Assembly: GCA_964058805.1 (NCBI GenBank)
Contig: CAXKVV010001174.1
Coordinates: 1 to 23,057, forward strand
Length of the DNA stretch: 23,057 bases
DNA from: Schoenoplectus triqueter
Lineage: Eukaryota > Streptophyta > Magnoliopsida > Poales > Cyperaceae
Direction of reading: 5' to 3'
Positions within the stretch are counted from its first letter, which is position 1, and each line of letters begins with the position of its first letter. Shown piece by piece: positions 1 through 8,123 of this stretch. The position numbers and the translations under genes were made by a program. The notes below the pieces were generated by a model. The model worked only from the letters and a program-made list of their open reading frames with translations, ran no database searches and had not been told where the DNA came from.

Positions 1-183
1 AATTAGGAGTAATTATATTAATTTGCATTAAATTATTTGTACTTATGCGGCCAATTGTTTTGAAAAACGCAAACAACTTGGTTAAACAGCTGTTTTTAAT
101 GCATCCTACTTATGTGCTGTGCAAAATTAGTGTCGTAGAATGTTCATATCGAAGTGTTAATTGGCTAATATTTTAATGGGCAT
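1..183 (+). repeat. monomer m1 (183 bp, A-like)
   Basis: Reference copy in H1. It has the A-like features TATGCGGCC and a 5-T stretch after CAGCTG. It holds a perfect 12-bp palindrome AAACAGCTGTTT at 84-95. The GTTTAAAC centre is altered to GGTTAAAC. It shares GAATGTTCATATCGAAGTG with m11, and nearly so with m6. A 43-codon open frame (45-176) lies within it but is not called a gene. Confidence 0.93.
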
Positions 184-199
184 AATTAGGAGTAATTAT
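182..199. repeat. GGAG-loop inverted repeat at monomer junction (representative)
   Basis: ATAATTAGGAGTAATTAT is a perfect 7-bp inverted repeat (ATAATTA / TAATTAT) around a GGAG spacer. Exact copies in H1 occur at 182-199, 361-378, 1263-1280 and 2338-2355, and again at 2707-2724; one-mismatch forms occur at the start of m7, m13 and m15. It is the best-conserved box among the fifteen monomers, which makes it a candidate protein-binding or structural element. Function is inferred only. Confidence 0.7.
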
Positions 200-362
200 A
201 TTAATTTTTACGAAATTATATTTAGTTATGAGGCAAAAAATGTTGATGAACTAAACTTTTTTAAATAGCAGTTTCTAACGCATCTTACTTATGTTTTGAG
301 GAAAAATAGTGCCCTAAAATATTCGTTTTGAAGTGTTCATTGAACGGTCACATAATAGGCAT
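184..362 (+). repeat. monomer m2 (179 bp, B-like)
   Basis: It is B-like: TATGAGGCAAAAAATGTTG and CAGTTTCTAA. It is 4 bp shorter than standard because the CAACTTGTTTAAAC region is contracted to a T-rich run. It shares a TGAAC motif and a GAGGAAAA-like segment with m7, suggesting common ancestry five monomers apart. The five-A run around 302-306 is four A in H2 and H3. Confidence 0.92.
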
Positions 363-545
363 AATTAGGAGTAATTATATTAATTAGCACCAAATTATGT
401 GTTGTTATGTAGCCAAAAATTTTCATAAAGGCAAACAACTTGTTTAAATAGCAGTTTTTAACGCATCTTACTTATGTTTTGTGCAATATTAGCGTTATAG
501 AATTTTCATATCGAAGTTTTAGTTGGGTAATTTTATAAAAGGCGT
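363..545 (+). repeat. monomer m3 (183 bp, A-like, AGCGTTATAG variant)
   Basis: Starts with the perfect hairpin box (361-378). It carries AGCGTTATAG at 491-500, where most monomers have AGTGTCGTAG. This variant is shared only with m8 and m13. It also has GTTTTAG where the standard is GTGTTAATT, and ends in GGCGTAAT like m8. Confidence 0.93.
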
Positions 546-728
546 AATAAGGAGTAATGTTTTTAATTTGTACGAAATTATATGTAGTTAGGCGGCCAAA
601 TGTTTTGAAAAACTCAAACAACTTGTTTAAACAACAGTTTTTAATGCATCTTACTTATGTTTTGCGCAAAATTAGTGTTGTAGAATATTCAAATCGAATG
701 TTTAATTAAGGAATCTTACAATAGACAT
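546..728 (+). repeat. monomer m4 (183 bp, A-like; T-run variant)
   Basis: It has a perfect 12-bp palindrome TTTTGCGCAAAA at 660-671. The start reads GTAATG followed by five T in H1-H3; this is seven T in H4 and eight T in H5-H9, where the right arm of the GGAG hairpin is disrupted. The TATGCGGCC box is TTAGGCGGCC here. Confidence 0.93.
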
Positions 729-911
729 ATTAAGGAGTAATTATAATAATTTATAAGAAATTTTATGTAGCTATGCAGCCAAAAGATTTGAAGAACTCAA
801 ATAACTTGTTTAAGCAGCTGCTTTTAATTCATCTTACTTATGTTTTGTGCAAAATTAGTGTCGTAGAATATTCATAACAAAGTTTTAATTGGAAGATCGG
901 ATAATAGACAT
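729..911 (+). repeat. monomer m5 (183 bp, A-like)
   Basis: It has TATGCAGCC and AAGCAGCTGCTTTT, a perfect AAGCAGCTGCTT palindrome related to the m1/m6 centre. TTCATAACAAAG replaces TTCATATCGAAG. In H1 only, T829 changes ATGCAT. A746 is T in H4-H9. Confidence 0.93.
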
Positions 912-990
912 GATTAGGAATAATTATATTAATTTATATTAAATTATGCGTAATTATGCGACCAAAAATATTAAAAAACTCAAACAACTT

Positions 991-1006
991 GTTTAAACAG
1001 CTGTTT
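991..1006. repeat. central dyad GTTTAAAC / AAACAGCTGTTT (representative, m6)
   Basis: Two overlapping perfect palindromes, GTTTAAAC (991-998) and AAACAGCTGTTT (995-1006). GTTTAAAC is present in most monomers; the 12-bp CAGCTG-centred form is in m1 (84-95) and m6, with a related AAGCAGCTGCTT in m5. It is lost in m7 by deletion and altered in m2, m9 and m13. Confidence 0.7.
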
Positions 1007-1025
1007 TTAAAGCCTCCTACTTATG

Positions 1026-1037
1026 TTTTGTACAAAA
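1026..1037. repeat. TTTTGYRCAAAA palindrome (representative, m6)
   Basis: TTTTGTACAAAA is a perfect 12-bp palindrome here, as is TTTTGCGCAAAA in m4 (660-671). Most other monomers have TTTTGTGCAAAA, whose 5-bp arms pair around a TG centre. The arms are conserved while the two middle bases vary. The box is missing from m10. Confidence 0.65.
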
Positions 1038-1094
1038 TTAGTGTTGTAGAATGTTCATATTGAAGTGTTAATTAGATAATCTTTTAATAGGCAT

Positions 1095-1264
1095 AATTAG
1101 GAGTGATTATTTTAATTTTCACGAAATTATATGTAGTTATGGGGCCAAAAATTTTGAAACGCTCAAATAGCTGTTTCTAATGCATCTTACTTATGTTTCG
1201 GGAGAAAATGGTGTCGTAGAATATTCATATCGAAGTGTTAATTGAACAATCTTATAATAGACAT
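1095..1264 (+). repeat. monomer m7 (170 bp, hybrid, 13-bp deletion)
   Basis: Thirteen bases shorter than standard. The segment holding CAACTTGTTTAAAC is missing, so CTCAAATAG runs straight into CTGTTTC and the GTTTAAAC dyad is lost. Its start (TTTTCACG) and TTTCTAATG are B-like, while GGGGCCAAAA in the middle is A-like, suggesting a recombinant monomer. TTGAACAATC resembles m2 and m12. Confidence 0.92.
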
Positions 1265-1447
1265 AATTAGGAGTAATTATATTAATTTGCACGAGATTAT
1301 GTGTACTTATGGGGCCAAAATTTTTTAAAAAGTCAAACAACTTGTTTAAACAGCAGTTTTTAATGCATCTTACTTATGTTTTGTGCCAAATTAGCATCAT
1401 AGAGTATTCATATCGATGTTTTAATTAGATAAACTTATAATAGGCGT
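1265..1447 (+). repeat. monomer m8 (183 bp, A-like, AGCATCATAG variant)
   Basis: Perfect hairpin box at 1263-1280. It has AGCATCATAG at 1393-1402, the same variant block as m3 and m13, followed by GTTTTAATT and GGCGTAAT as in m3. G1289 is T in H4-H9, which changes an A-like start to a B-like one. Confidence 0.93.
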
Positions 1448-1630
1448 AATTACGAGTGATTATATTAATTTGCACGAAATTATAAGTAGTTACGCGGCAA
1501 AAAGTTTGAAAAACTCAATCAACTAGTTCAAACTGCTGTTTTATAATGCATCTTACTTATGTATTGTGCATACTTTGTGTCGTAGAATATTCATATCGAA
1601 GTATTAATTGGATAATCTTATAATAGGGAT
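1448..1630 (+). repeat. monomer m9 (183 bp, A-like, diverged centre)
   Basis: The central box is changed to AACTAGTTCAAACTG, so GTTTAAAC is lost, but ACTAGT gives another small palindrome. TTATGTATTGTGCATAC replaces TTATGTTTTGTGCAAAA. T1553 is C in H4-H9. G1598 is A in H2 and H3 only. Confidence 0.93.
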
Positions 1631-1793
1631 AATTAGTAGTAATTTTATTAATTTTCATGAAATTATAAGTAGTTATGAGACAATAAATTTTGAAAATCTT
1701 AAACAACTTGTTTAAACAGCAGTTTCAAATGTATTTACTGTTACGGGATATATTCATGTTGGAGTGTGATTTGGATAATTATATAATAGGCAT
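1631..1793 (+). repeat. monomer m10 (163 bp, B-like, 20-bp deletion)
   Basis: The shortest monomer. The stretch holding the TTTTGTGCAAAA and GTCGTAG boxes is replaced by a short TACTGTTACGGGATAT segment. It retains GTTTAAAC and a TTTCATGAAA palindrome near the start. Loss of 20 bp shifts the monomer-scale reading frame and creates the longer ORFs that run from here into m11. Confidence 0.92.
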
Positions 1794-1976
1794 AATTAGG
1801 AGCAATTATATTAATTTGCGTGATGTTATGTGTAGTTATGCAGCCAATTTTTTTGAAAAACTCAAACAACTTGTTTAAACTGTTGTTTTTAATGCATCTT
1901 ACTTATTTTTTATGTAAAATCCGTGTCGTAGAATGTTCATATCGAAGTGTTAATTGGATAATCTTTGAACAAGCAC
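1794..1976 (+). repeat. monomer m11 (183 bp, A-like)
   Basis: TATGCAGCC, a run of seven T, then GTTTAAACTG. GAATGTTCATATCGAAGTG is shared with m1. T1966 is C from H4 on (C10089 in H4), one of the clean A/B markers. Overlapping ORFs at 1690-1878 and 1820-2032 cross it, but show no coding signal beyond being open. Confidence 0.93.
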
Positions 1977-2156
1977 AATTACGAGTGATTTTATTAATTT
2001 TCATGAAATTATTTATTGTTATGAGGGAATAAATGTTAAAAATCTTAAACAAGTTTAAACAGCAATTTCCAATGTATCTTACTTACGTCTTATGTAAAAT
2101 TAGTGTCCTATGATATTCATATTGAAGTGTTAATTTGACAATCTTATAATAGACAT
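1977..2156 (+). repeat. monomer m12 (180 bp, B-like)
   Basis: TTTCATGAAA palindrome, TATGAGGGAATAAATG and CAGCAATTTCCAATG. It lacks CTT from the central box (AAACAAGTTTAAACAGC), giving 180 bp. It has the GTCCTATGATATTC variant and a TTTGACAATC segment like m7 and m15. Confidence 0.92.
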
Positions 2157-2339
2157 AGTTAGGAGTAATTATATTAATTCGCTCGAAATTATGTGTAGTT
2201 TTGATGCAAAAAATGTTGAAAATCTTAAACAACTTGTTCAAAAAATATTTTCGAATGCATCTTACTTATATTTTGTGCAAAATTAGCGTCATAGAATATT
2301 CATATTTAAGTTTTAATTACACAATCATATAATAGGCAT
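2157..2339 (+). repeat. monomer m13 (183 bp, A/B hybrid, AGCGTCATAG variant)
   Basis: It opens A-like (TTCGCTCGAAATTATGTG), then turns B-like (ATGCAAAAAATGTTGAAAAT). The centre is TTGTTCAAAAAATATTTTCG, without the usual dyad. AGCGTCATAG at 2285-2294 links it to m3 and m8. A 42-codon open frame lies at 2204-2332. Confidence 0.92.
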
Positions 2340-2525
2340 AATTAGGAGTAATTATGATTTTAATTTGCGAGAAATTATATGTAGTTATGCGGCCAGCAAT
2401 TTTAAAAAACTCAAACAACTTGTTTAAAATACTGTTTTCAATGCATGCTATTTATGTTTTGTGCAAAATTTGTATCGTGCAATGTTCATATCGAGGTGTT
2501 AATTGGATAATCTTCTAATAGGTAT
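2340..2525 (+). repeat. monomer m14 (186 bp, A-like, 3-bp insertion)
   Basis: The longest monomer. Three extra bases follow the hairpin box, giving AATTATGATTTTAATTT. It has TATGCGGCCAGC, an ATGCATGC block and CAATGTTCATATCGAGG. A 54-codon open frame runs 2354-2518 with GGAG seven bases upstream of its ATG, which is coincidental in a satellite. Confidence 0.92.
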
Positions 2526-2708
2526 AATTAGGAGTAATTACATTAATTTTCACGAAAATATGTATAGTTATGAGTCAAAAAATGTTAAAAATCTGAAATA
2601 ACTTGTTTAAACAGCGGTTTCTAATATATCTTACTTATGTTTTATGAAAAGTTAGTGTCGTAGGATATTCGTATCGAAGTGTTAATTGGACAATCTTATA
2701 ATAGGCAT
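2526..2708 (+). repeat. monomer m15 (183 bp, B-like)
   Basis: B-like TTTTCACG and TATGAGTCAAAAAATG, with the centre GTTTAAACAGCGGTTTC. It carries two A/B markers: the A run before ATG (six in H1-H2, seven in H3-H8) and G2651 (A from H3 on). These place the chimeric junction inside H3. Confidence 0.93.
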
Positions 2709-5415
2709 AATTAGGAGTAATTATATTAATTTGCATTAAATTATTTGTACTTATGCGGCCAATTGTTTTAAAAAACGCAAACAACTTGGTTAAACAGCTG
2801 TTTTTAATGCATCCTACTTATGTGCTGTGCAAAATTAGTGTCGTAGAATGTTCATATCGAAGTGTTAATTGGCTAATATTTTAATGGGCATAATTAGGAG
2901 TAATTATATTAATTTTTACGAAATTATATTTAGTTATGAGGCAAAAAATGTTGATGAACTAAACTTTTTTAAATAGCAGTTTCTAACGCATCTTACTTAT
3001 GTTTTGAGGAAAATAGTGCCCTAAAATATTCGTTTTGAAGTGTTCATTGAACGGTCACATAATAGGCATAATTAGGAGTAATTATATTAATTAGCACCAA
3101 ATTATGTGTTGTTATGTAGCCAAAAATTTTCATAAAGGCAAACAACTTGTTTAAATAGCAGTTTTTAACGCATCTTACTTATGTTTTGTGCAATATTAGC
3201 GTTATAGAATTTTCATATCGAAGTTTTAGTTGGGTAATTTTATAAAAGGCGTAATAAGGAGTAATGTTTTTAATTTGTACGAAATTATATGTAGTTAGGC
3301 GGCCAAATGTTTTGAAAAACTCAAACAACTTGTTTAAACAACAGTTTTTAATGCATCTTACTTATGTTTTGCGCAAAATTAGTGTTGTAGAATATTCAAA
3401 TCGAATGTTTAATTAAGGAATCTTACAATAGACATATTAAGGAGTAATTATAATAATTTATAAGAAATTTTATGTAGCTATGCAGCCAAAAGATTTGAAG
3501 AACTCAAATAACTTGTTTAAGCAGCTGCTTTTAATGCATCTTACTTATGTTTTGTGCAAAATTAGTGTCGTAGAATATTCATAACAAAGTTTTAATTGGA
3601 AGATCGGATAATAGACATGATTAGGAATAATTATATTAATTTATATTAAATTATGCGTAATTATGCGGCCAAAAATATTAAAAAACTCAAACAACTTGTT
3701 TAAACAGCTGTTTTTAAAGCCTCCTACTTATGTTTTGTACAAAATTAGTGTTGTAGAATGTTCATATTGAAGTGTTAATTAGATAATCTTTTAATAGGCA
3801 TAATTAGGAGTGATTATTTTAATTTTCACGAAATTATATGTAGTTATGGGGCCAAAAATTTTGAAACGCTCAAATAGCTGTTTCTAATGCATCTTACTTA
3901 TGTTTCGGGAGAAAATGGTGTCGTAGAATATTCATATCGAAGTGTTAATTGAACAATCTTATAATAGACATAATTAGGAGTAATTATATTAATTTGCACG
4001 AGATTATGTGTACTTATGGGGCCAAAATTTTTTAAAAAGTCAAACAACTTGTTTAAACAGCAGTTTTTAATGCATCTTACTTATGTTTTGTGCCAAATTA
4101 GCATCATAGAGTATTCATATCGATGTTTTAATTAGATAAACTTATAATAGGCGTAATTACGAGTGATTATATTAATTTGCACGAAATTATAAGTAGTTAC
4201 GCGGCAAAAAGTTTGAAAAACTCAATCAACTAGTTCAAACTGCTGTTTTATAATGCATCTTACTTATGTATTGTGCATACTTTGTGTCGTAGAATATTCA
4301 TATCAAAGTATTAATTGGATAATCTTATAATAGGGATAATTAGTAGTAATTTTATTAATTTTCATGAAATTATAAGTAGTTATGAGACAATAAATTTTGA
4401 AAATCTTAAACAACTTGTTTAAACAGCAGTTTCAAATGTATTTACTGTTACGGGATATATTCATGTTGGAGTGTGATTTGGATAATTATATAATAGGCAT
4501 AATTAGGAGCAATTATATTAATTTGCGTGATGTTATGTGTAGTTATGCAGCCAATTTTTTTGAAAAACTCAAACAACTTGTTTAAACTGTTGTTTTTAAT
4601 GCATCTTACTTATTTTTTATGTAAAATCCGTGTCGTAGAATGTTCATATCGAAGTGTTAATTGGATAATCTTTGAACAAGCACAATTACGAGTGATTTTA
4701 TTAATTTTCATGAAATTATTTATTGTTATGAGGGAATAAATGTTAAAAATCTTAAACAAGTTTAAACAGCAATTTCCAATGTATCTTACTTACGTCTTAT
4801 GTAAAATTAGTGTCCTATGATATTCATATTGAAGTGTTAATTTGACAATCTTATAATAGACATAGTTAGGAGTAATTATATTAATTCGCTCGAAATTATG
4901 TGTAGTTTTGATGCAAAAAATGTTGAAAATCTTAAACAACTTGTTCAAAAAATATTTTCGAATGCATCTTACTTATATTTTGTGCAAAATTAGCGTCATA
5001 GAATATTCATATTTAAGTTTTAATTACACAATCATATAATAGGCATAATTAGGAGTAATTATGATTTTAATTTGCGAGAAATTATATGTAGTTATGCGGC
5101 CAGCAATTTTAAAAAACTCAAACAACTTGTTTAAAATACTGTTTTCAATGCATGCTATTTATGTTTTGTGCAAAATTTGTATCGTGCAATGTTCATATCG
5201 AGGTGTTAATTGGATAATCTTCTAATAGGTATAATTAGGAGTAATTACATTAATTTTCACGAAAATATGTATAGTTATGAGTCAAAAAATGTTAAAAATC
5301 TGAAATAACTTGTTTAAACAGCGGTTTCTAATATATCTTACTTATGTTTTATGAAAAGTTAGTGTCGTAGGATATTCGTATCGAAGTGTTAATTGGACAA
5401 TCTTATAATAGGCAT
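2709..5415 (+). repeat. HOR copy H2 (type A, 2707 bp)
   Basis: Second complete unit. It has all type-A markers. It shares with H3, and with no other copy, A2770 in m1, a four-A run instead of five in m2, and A4305 in m9. The one-base deletion in m2 explains the 2707-bp length. Its m15 is still type A, with a six-A run and G in the AAAAG/AAAAA marker. H2 and the first eleven monomers of H3 look like recent tandem duplicates. Confidence 0.95.
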
Positions 5416-8123
5416 AATTAGGAGTAATTATATTAATTTGCATTAAATTATTTGTACTTATGCGGCCAATTGTTTTAAAAAACGCAAACAACTTGGTTAA
5501 ACAGCTGTTTTTAATGCATCCTACTTATGTGCTGTGCAAAATTAGTGTCGTAGAATGTTCATATCGAAGTGTTAATTGGCTAATATTTTAATGGGCATAA
5601 TTAGGAGTAATTATATTAATTTTTACGAAATTATATTTAGTTATGAGGCAAAAAATGTTGATGAACTAAACTTTTTTAAATAGCAGTTTCTAACGCATCT
5701 TACTTATGTTTTGAGGAAAATAGTGCCCTAAAATATTCGTTTTGAAGTGTTCATTGAACGGTCACATAATAGGCATAATTAGGAGTAATTATATTAATTA
5801 GCACCAAATTATGTGTTGTTATGTAGCCAAAAATTTTCATAAAGGCAAACAACTTGTTTAAATAGCAGTTTTTAACGCATCTTACTTATGTTTTGTGCAA
5901 TATTAGCGTTATAGAATTTTCATATCGAAGTTTTAGTTGGGTAATTTTATAAAAGGCGTAATAAGGAGTAATGTTTTTAATTTGTACGAAATTATATGTA
6001 GTTAGGCGGCCAAATGTTTTGAAAAACTCAAACAACTTGTTTAAACAACAGTTTTTAATGCATCTTACTTATGTTTTGCGCAAAATTAGTGTTGTAGAAT
6101 ATTCAAATCGAATGTTTAATTAAGGAATCTTACAATAGACATATTAAGGAGTAATTATAATAATTTATAAGAAATTTTATGTAGCTATGCAGCCAAAAGA
6201 TTTGAAGAACTCAAATAACTTGTTTAAGCAGCTGCTTTTAATGCATCTTACTTATGTTTTGTGCAAAATTAGTGTCGTAGAATATTCATAACAAAGTTTT
6301 AATTGGAAGATCGGATAATAGACATGATTAGGAATAATTATATTAATTTATATTAAATTATGCGTAATTATGCGGCCAAAAATATTAAAAAACTCAAACA
6401 ACTTGTTTAAACAGCTGTTTTTAAAGCCTCCTACTTATGTTTTGTACAAAATTAGTGTTGTAGAATGTTCATATTGAAGTGTTAATTAGATAATCTTTTA
6501 ATAGGCATAATTAGGAGTGATTATTTTAATTTTCACGAAATTATATGTAGTTATGGGGCCAAAAATTTTGAAACGCTCAAATAGCTGTTTCTAATGCATC
6601 TTACTTATGTTTCGGGAGAAAATGGTGTCGTAGAATATTCATATCGAAGTGTTAATTGAACAATCTTATAATAGACATAATTAGGAGTAATTATATTAAT
6701 TTGCACGAGATTATGTGTACTTATGGGGCCAAAATTTTTTAAAAAGTCAAACAACTTGTTTAAACAGCAGTTTTTAATGCATCTTACTTATGTTTTGTGC
6801 CAAATTAGCATCATAGAGTATTCATATCGATGTTTTAATTAGATAAACTTATAATAGGCGTAATTACGAGTGATTATATTAATTTGCACGAAATTATAAG
6901 TAGTTACGCGGCAAAAAGTTTGAAAAACTCAATCAACTAGTTCAAACTGCTGTTTTATAATGCATCTTACTTATGTATTGTGCATACTTTGTGTCGTAGA
7001 ATATTCATATCAAAGTATTAATTGGATAATCTTATAATAGGGATAATTAGTAGTAATTTTATTAATTTTCATGAAATTATAAGTAGTTATGAGACAATAA
7101 ATTTTGAAAATCTTAAACAACTTGTTTAAACAGCAGTTTCAAATGTATTTACTGTTACGGGATATATTCATGTTGGAGTGTGATTTGGATAATTATATAA
7201 TAGGCATAATTAGGAGCAATTATATTAATTTGCGTGATGTTATGTGTAGTTATGCAGCCAATTTTTTTGAAAAACTCAAACAACTTGTTTAAACTGTTGT
7301 TTTTAATGCATCTTACTTATTTTTTATGTAAAATCCGTGTCGTAGAATGTTCATATCGAAGTGTTAATTGGATAATCTTTGAACAAGCACAATTACGAGT
7401 GATTTTATTAATTTTCATGAAATTATTTATTGTTATGAGGGAATAAATGTTAAAAATCTTAAACAAGTTTAAACAGCAATTTCCAATGTATCTTACTTAC
7501 GTCTTATGTAAAATTAGTGTCCTATGATATTCATATTGAAGTGTTAATTTGACAATCTTATAATAGACATAGTTAGGAGTAATTATATTAATTCGCTCGA
7601 AATTATGTGTAGTTTTGATGCAAAAAATGTTGAAAATCTTAAACAACTTGTTCAAAAAATATTTTCGAATGCATCTTACTTATATTTTGTGCAAAATTAG
7701 CGTCATAGAATATTCATATTTAAGTTTTAATTACACAATCATATAATAGGCATAATTAGGAGTAATTATGATTTTAATTTGCGAGAAATTATATGTAGTT
7801 ATGCGGCCAGCAATTTTAAAAAACTCAAACAACTTGTTTAAAATACTGTTTTCAATGCATGCTATTTATGTTTTGTGCAAAATTTGTATCGTGCAATGTT
7901 CATATCGAGGTGTTAATTGGATAATCTTCTAATAGGTATAATTAGGAGTAATTACATTAATTTTCACGAAAATATGTATAGTTATGAGTCAAAAAAATGT
8001 TAAAAATCTGAAATAACTTGTTTAAACAGCGGTTTCTAATATATCTTACTTATGTTTTATGAAAAATTAGTGTCGTAGGATATTCGTATCGAAGTGTTAA
8101 TTGGACAATCTTATAATAGGCAT
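5416..8123 (+). repeat. HOR copy H3 (A/B chimera, 2708 bp)
   Basis: Third complete unit. From m1 to m11 it matches H2, including the H2/H3-only A7012 in m9 and type-A T7380 in m11. In m15 it has the type-B markers: a seven-A run at 7991-7997 and A8066. The change of type lies between 7380 and 7991, so this unit is a chimera of the two HOR variants, expected from unequal crossing over or gene conversion. Confidence 0.94.

Larger units (their letters stand above)
912..1094 (+). repeat. monomer m6 (183 bp, A-like, sister of m1)
   Basis: It resembles m1: ATTAAATTAT near the start, AAACAGCTGTTT at 995-1006, CCTACTTATG and GAATGTTCATAT. It also has a perfect palindrome TTTTGTACAAAA at 1026-1037 and an intact GTTTAAAC at 991-998, so all three dyad centres are strong. 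A961 is private to H1. Confidence 0.93.
1..2708 (+). repeat. HOR copy H1 (type A, 2708 bp)
   Basis: First complete 15-monomer unit. It carries the type-A markers G559, T699, A746, A1151, G1289, T1553, T1966, a six-A run before ATG in m15 and G2651. It differs from H2 and H3 at three sites where it matches the later copies instead: G62, a five-A run in m2 and G1598. Private changes are T829, which breaks the otherwise conserved ATGCAT in m5, and A961 in m6. It is therefore a mosaic relative to the other copies. Confidence 0.95.

Noticed and set aside
881..902. Possible CENP-B box in m5 (TTGGAAGATCGGA)
   Set aside because: It has TTGGAA and CGG, but the TTCG half is missing and the spacing is one base too long. 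The CGGG words in m7 and m10 also lack the required upstream bases.
1690..1878. 62-codon ORF recurring in each complete HOR (m10-m11)
   Set aside because: It repeats only because the HOR repeats. It lies in satellite DNA, spans the 20-bp deletion in m10, has no recognisable domain and overlaps another ORF in a different frame. The near absence of changes reflects homogenisation of the whole array, not constraint on this frame.
1820..2032. 70-codon ORF recurring in each complete HOR (m11-m12)
   Set aside because: Same reasons. The one A/B marker inside it (T1966 to C) is synonymous, but a single site is no evidence for selection.
2130..2155. TTGACA and TATAAT-like words in m12 resembling a bacterial promoter
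   Set aside because: The two words are only about four bases apart rather than about 17, and such words are common in AT-rich DNA.
2354..2518. 54-codon ORF in m14 with GGAG just upstream of ATG, like a bacterial ribosome binding site
   Set aside because: GGAG is the loop of the box found in almost every monomer, most without a following ATG. The array is a eukaryotic-type satellite and the peptide resembles nothing I know.
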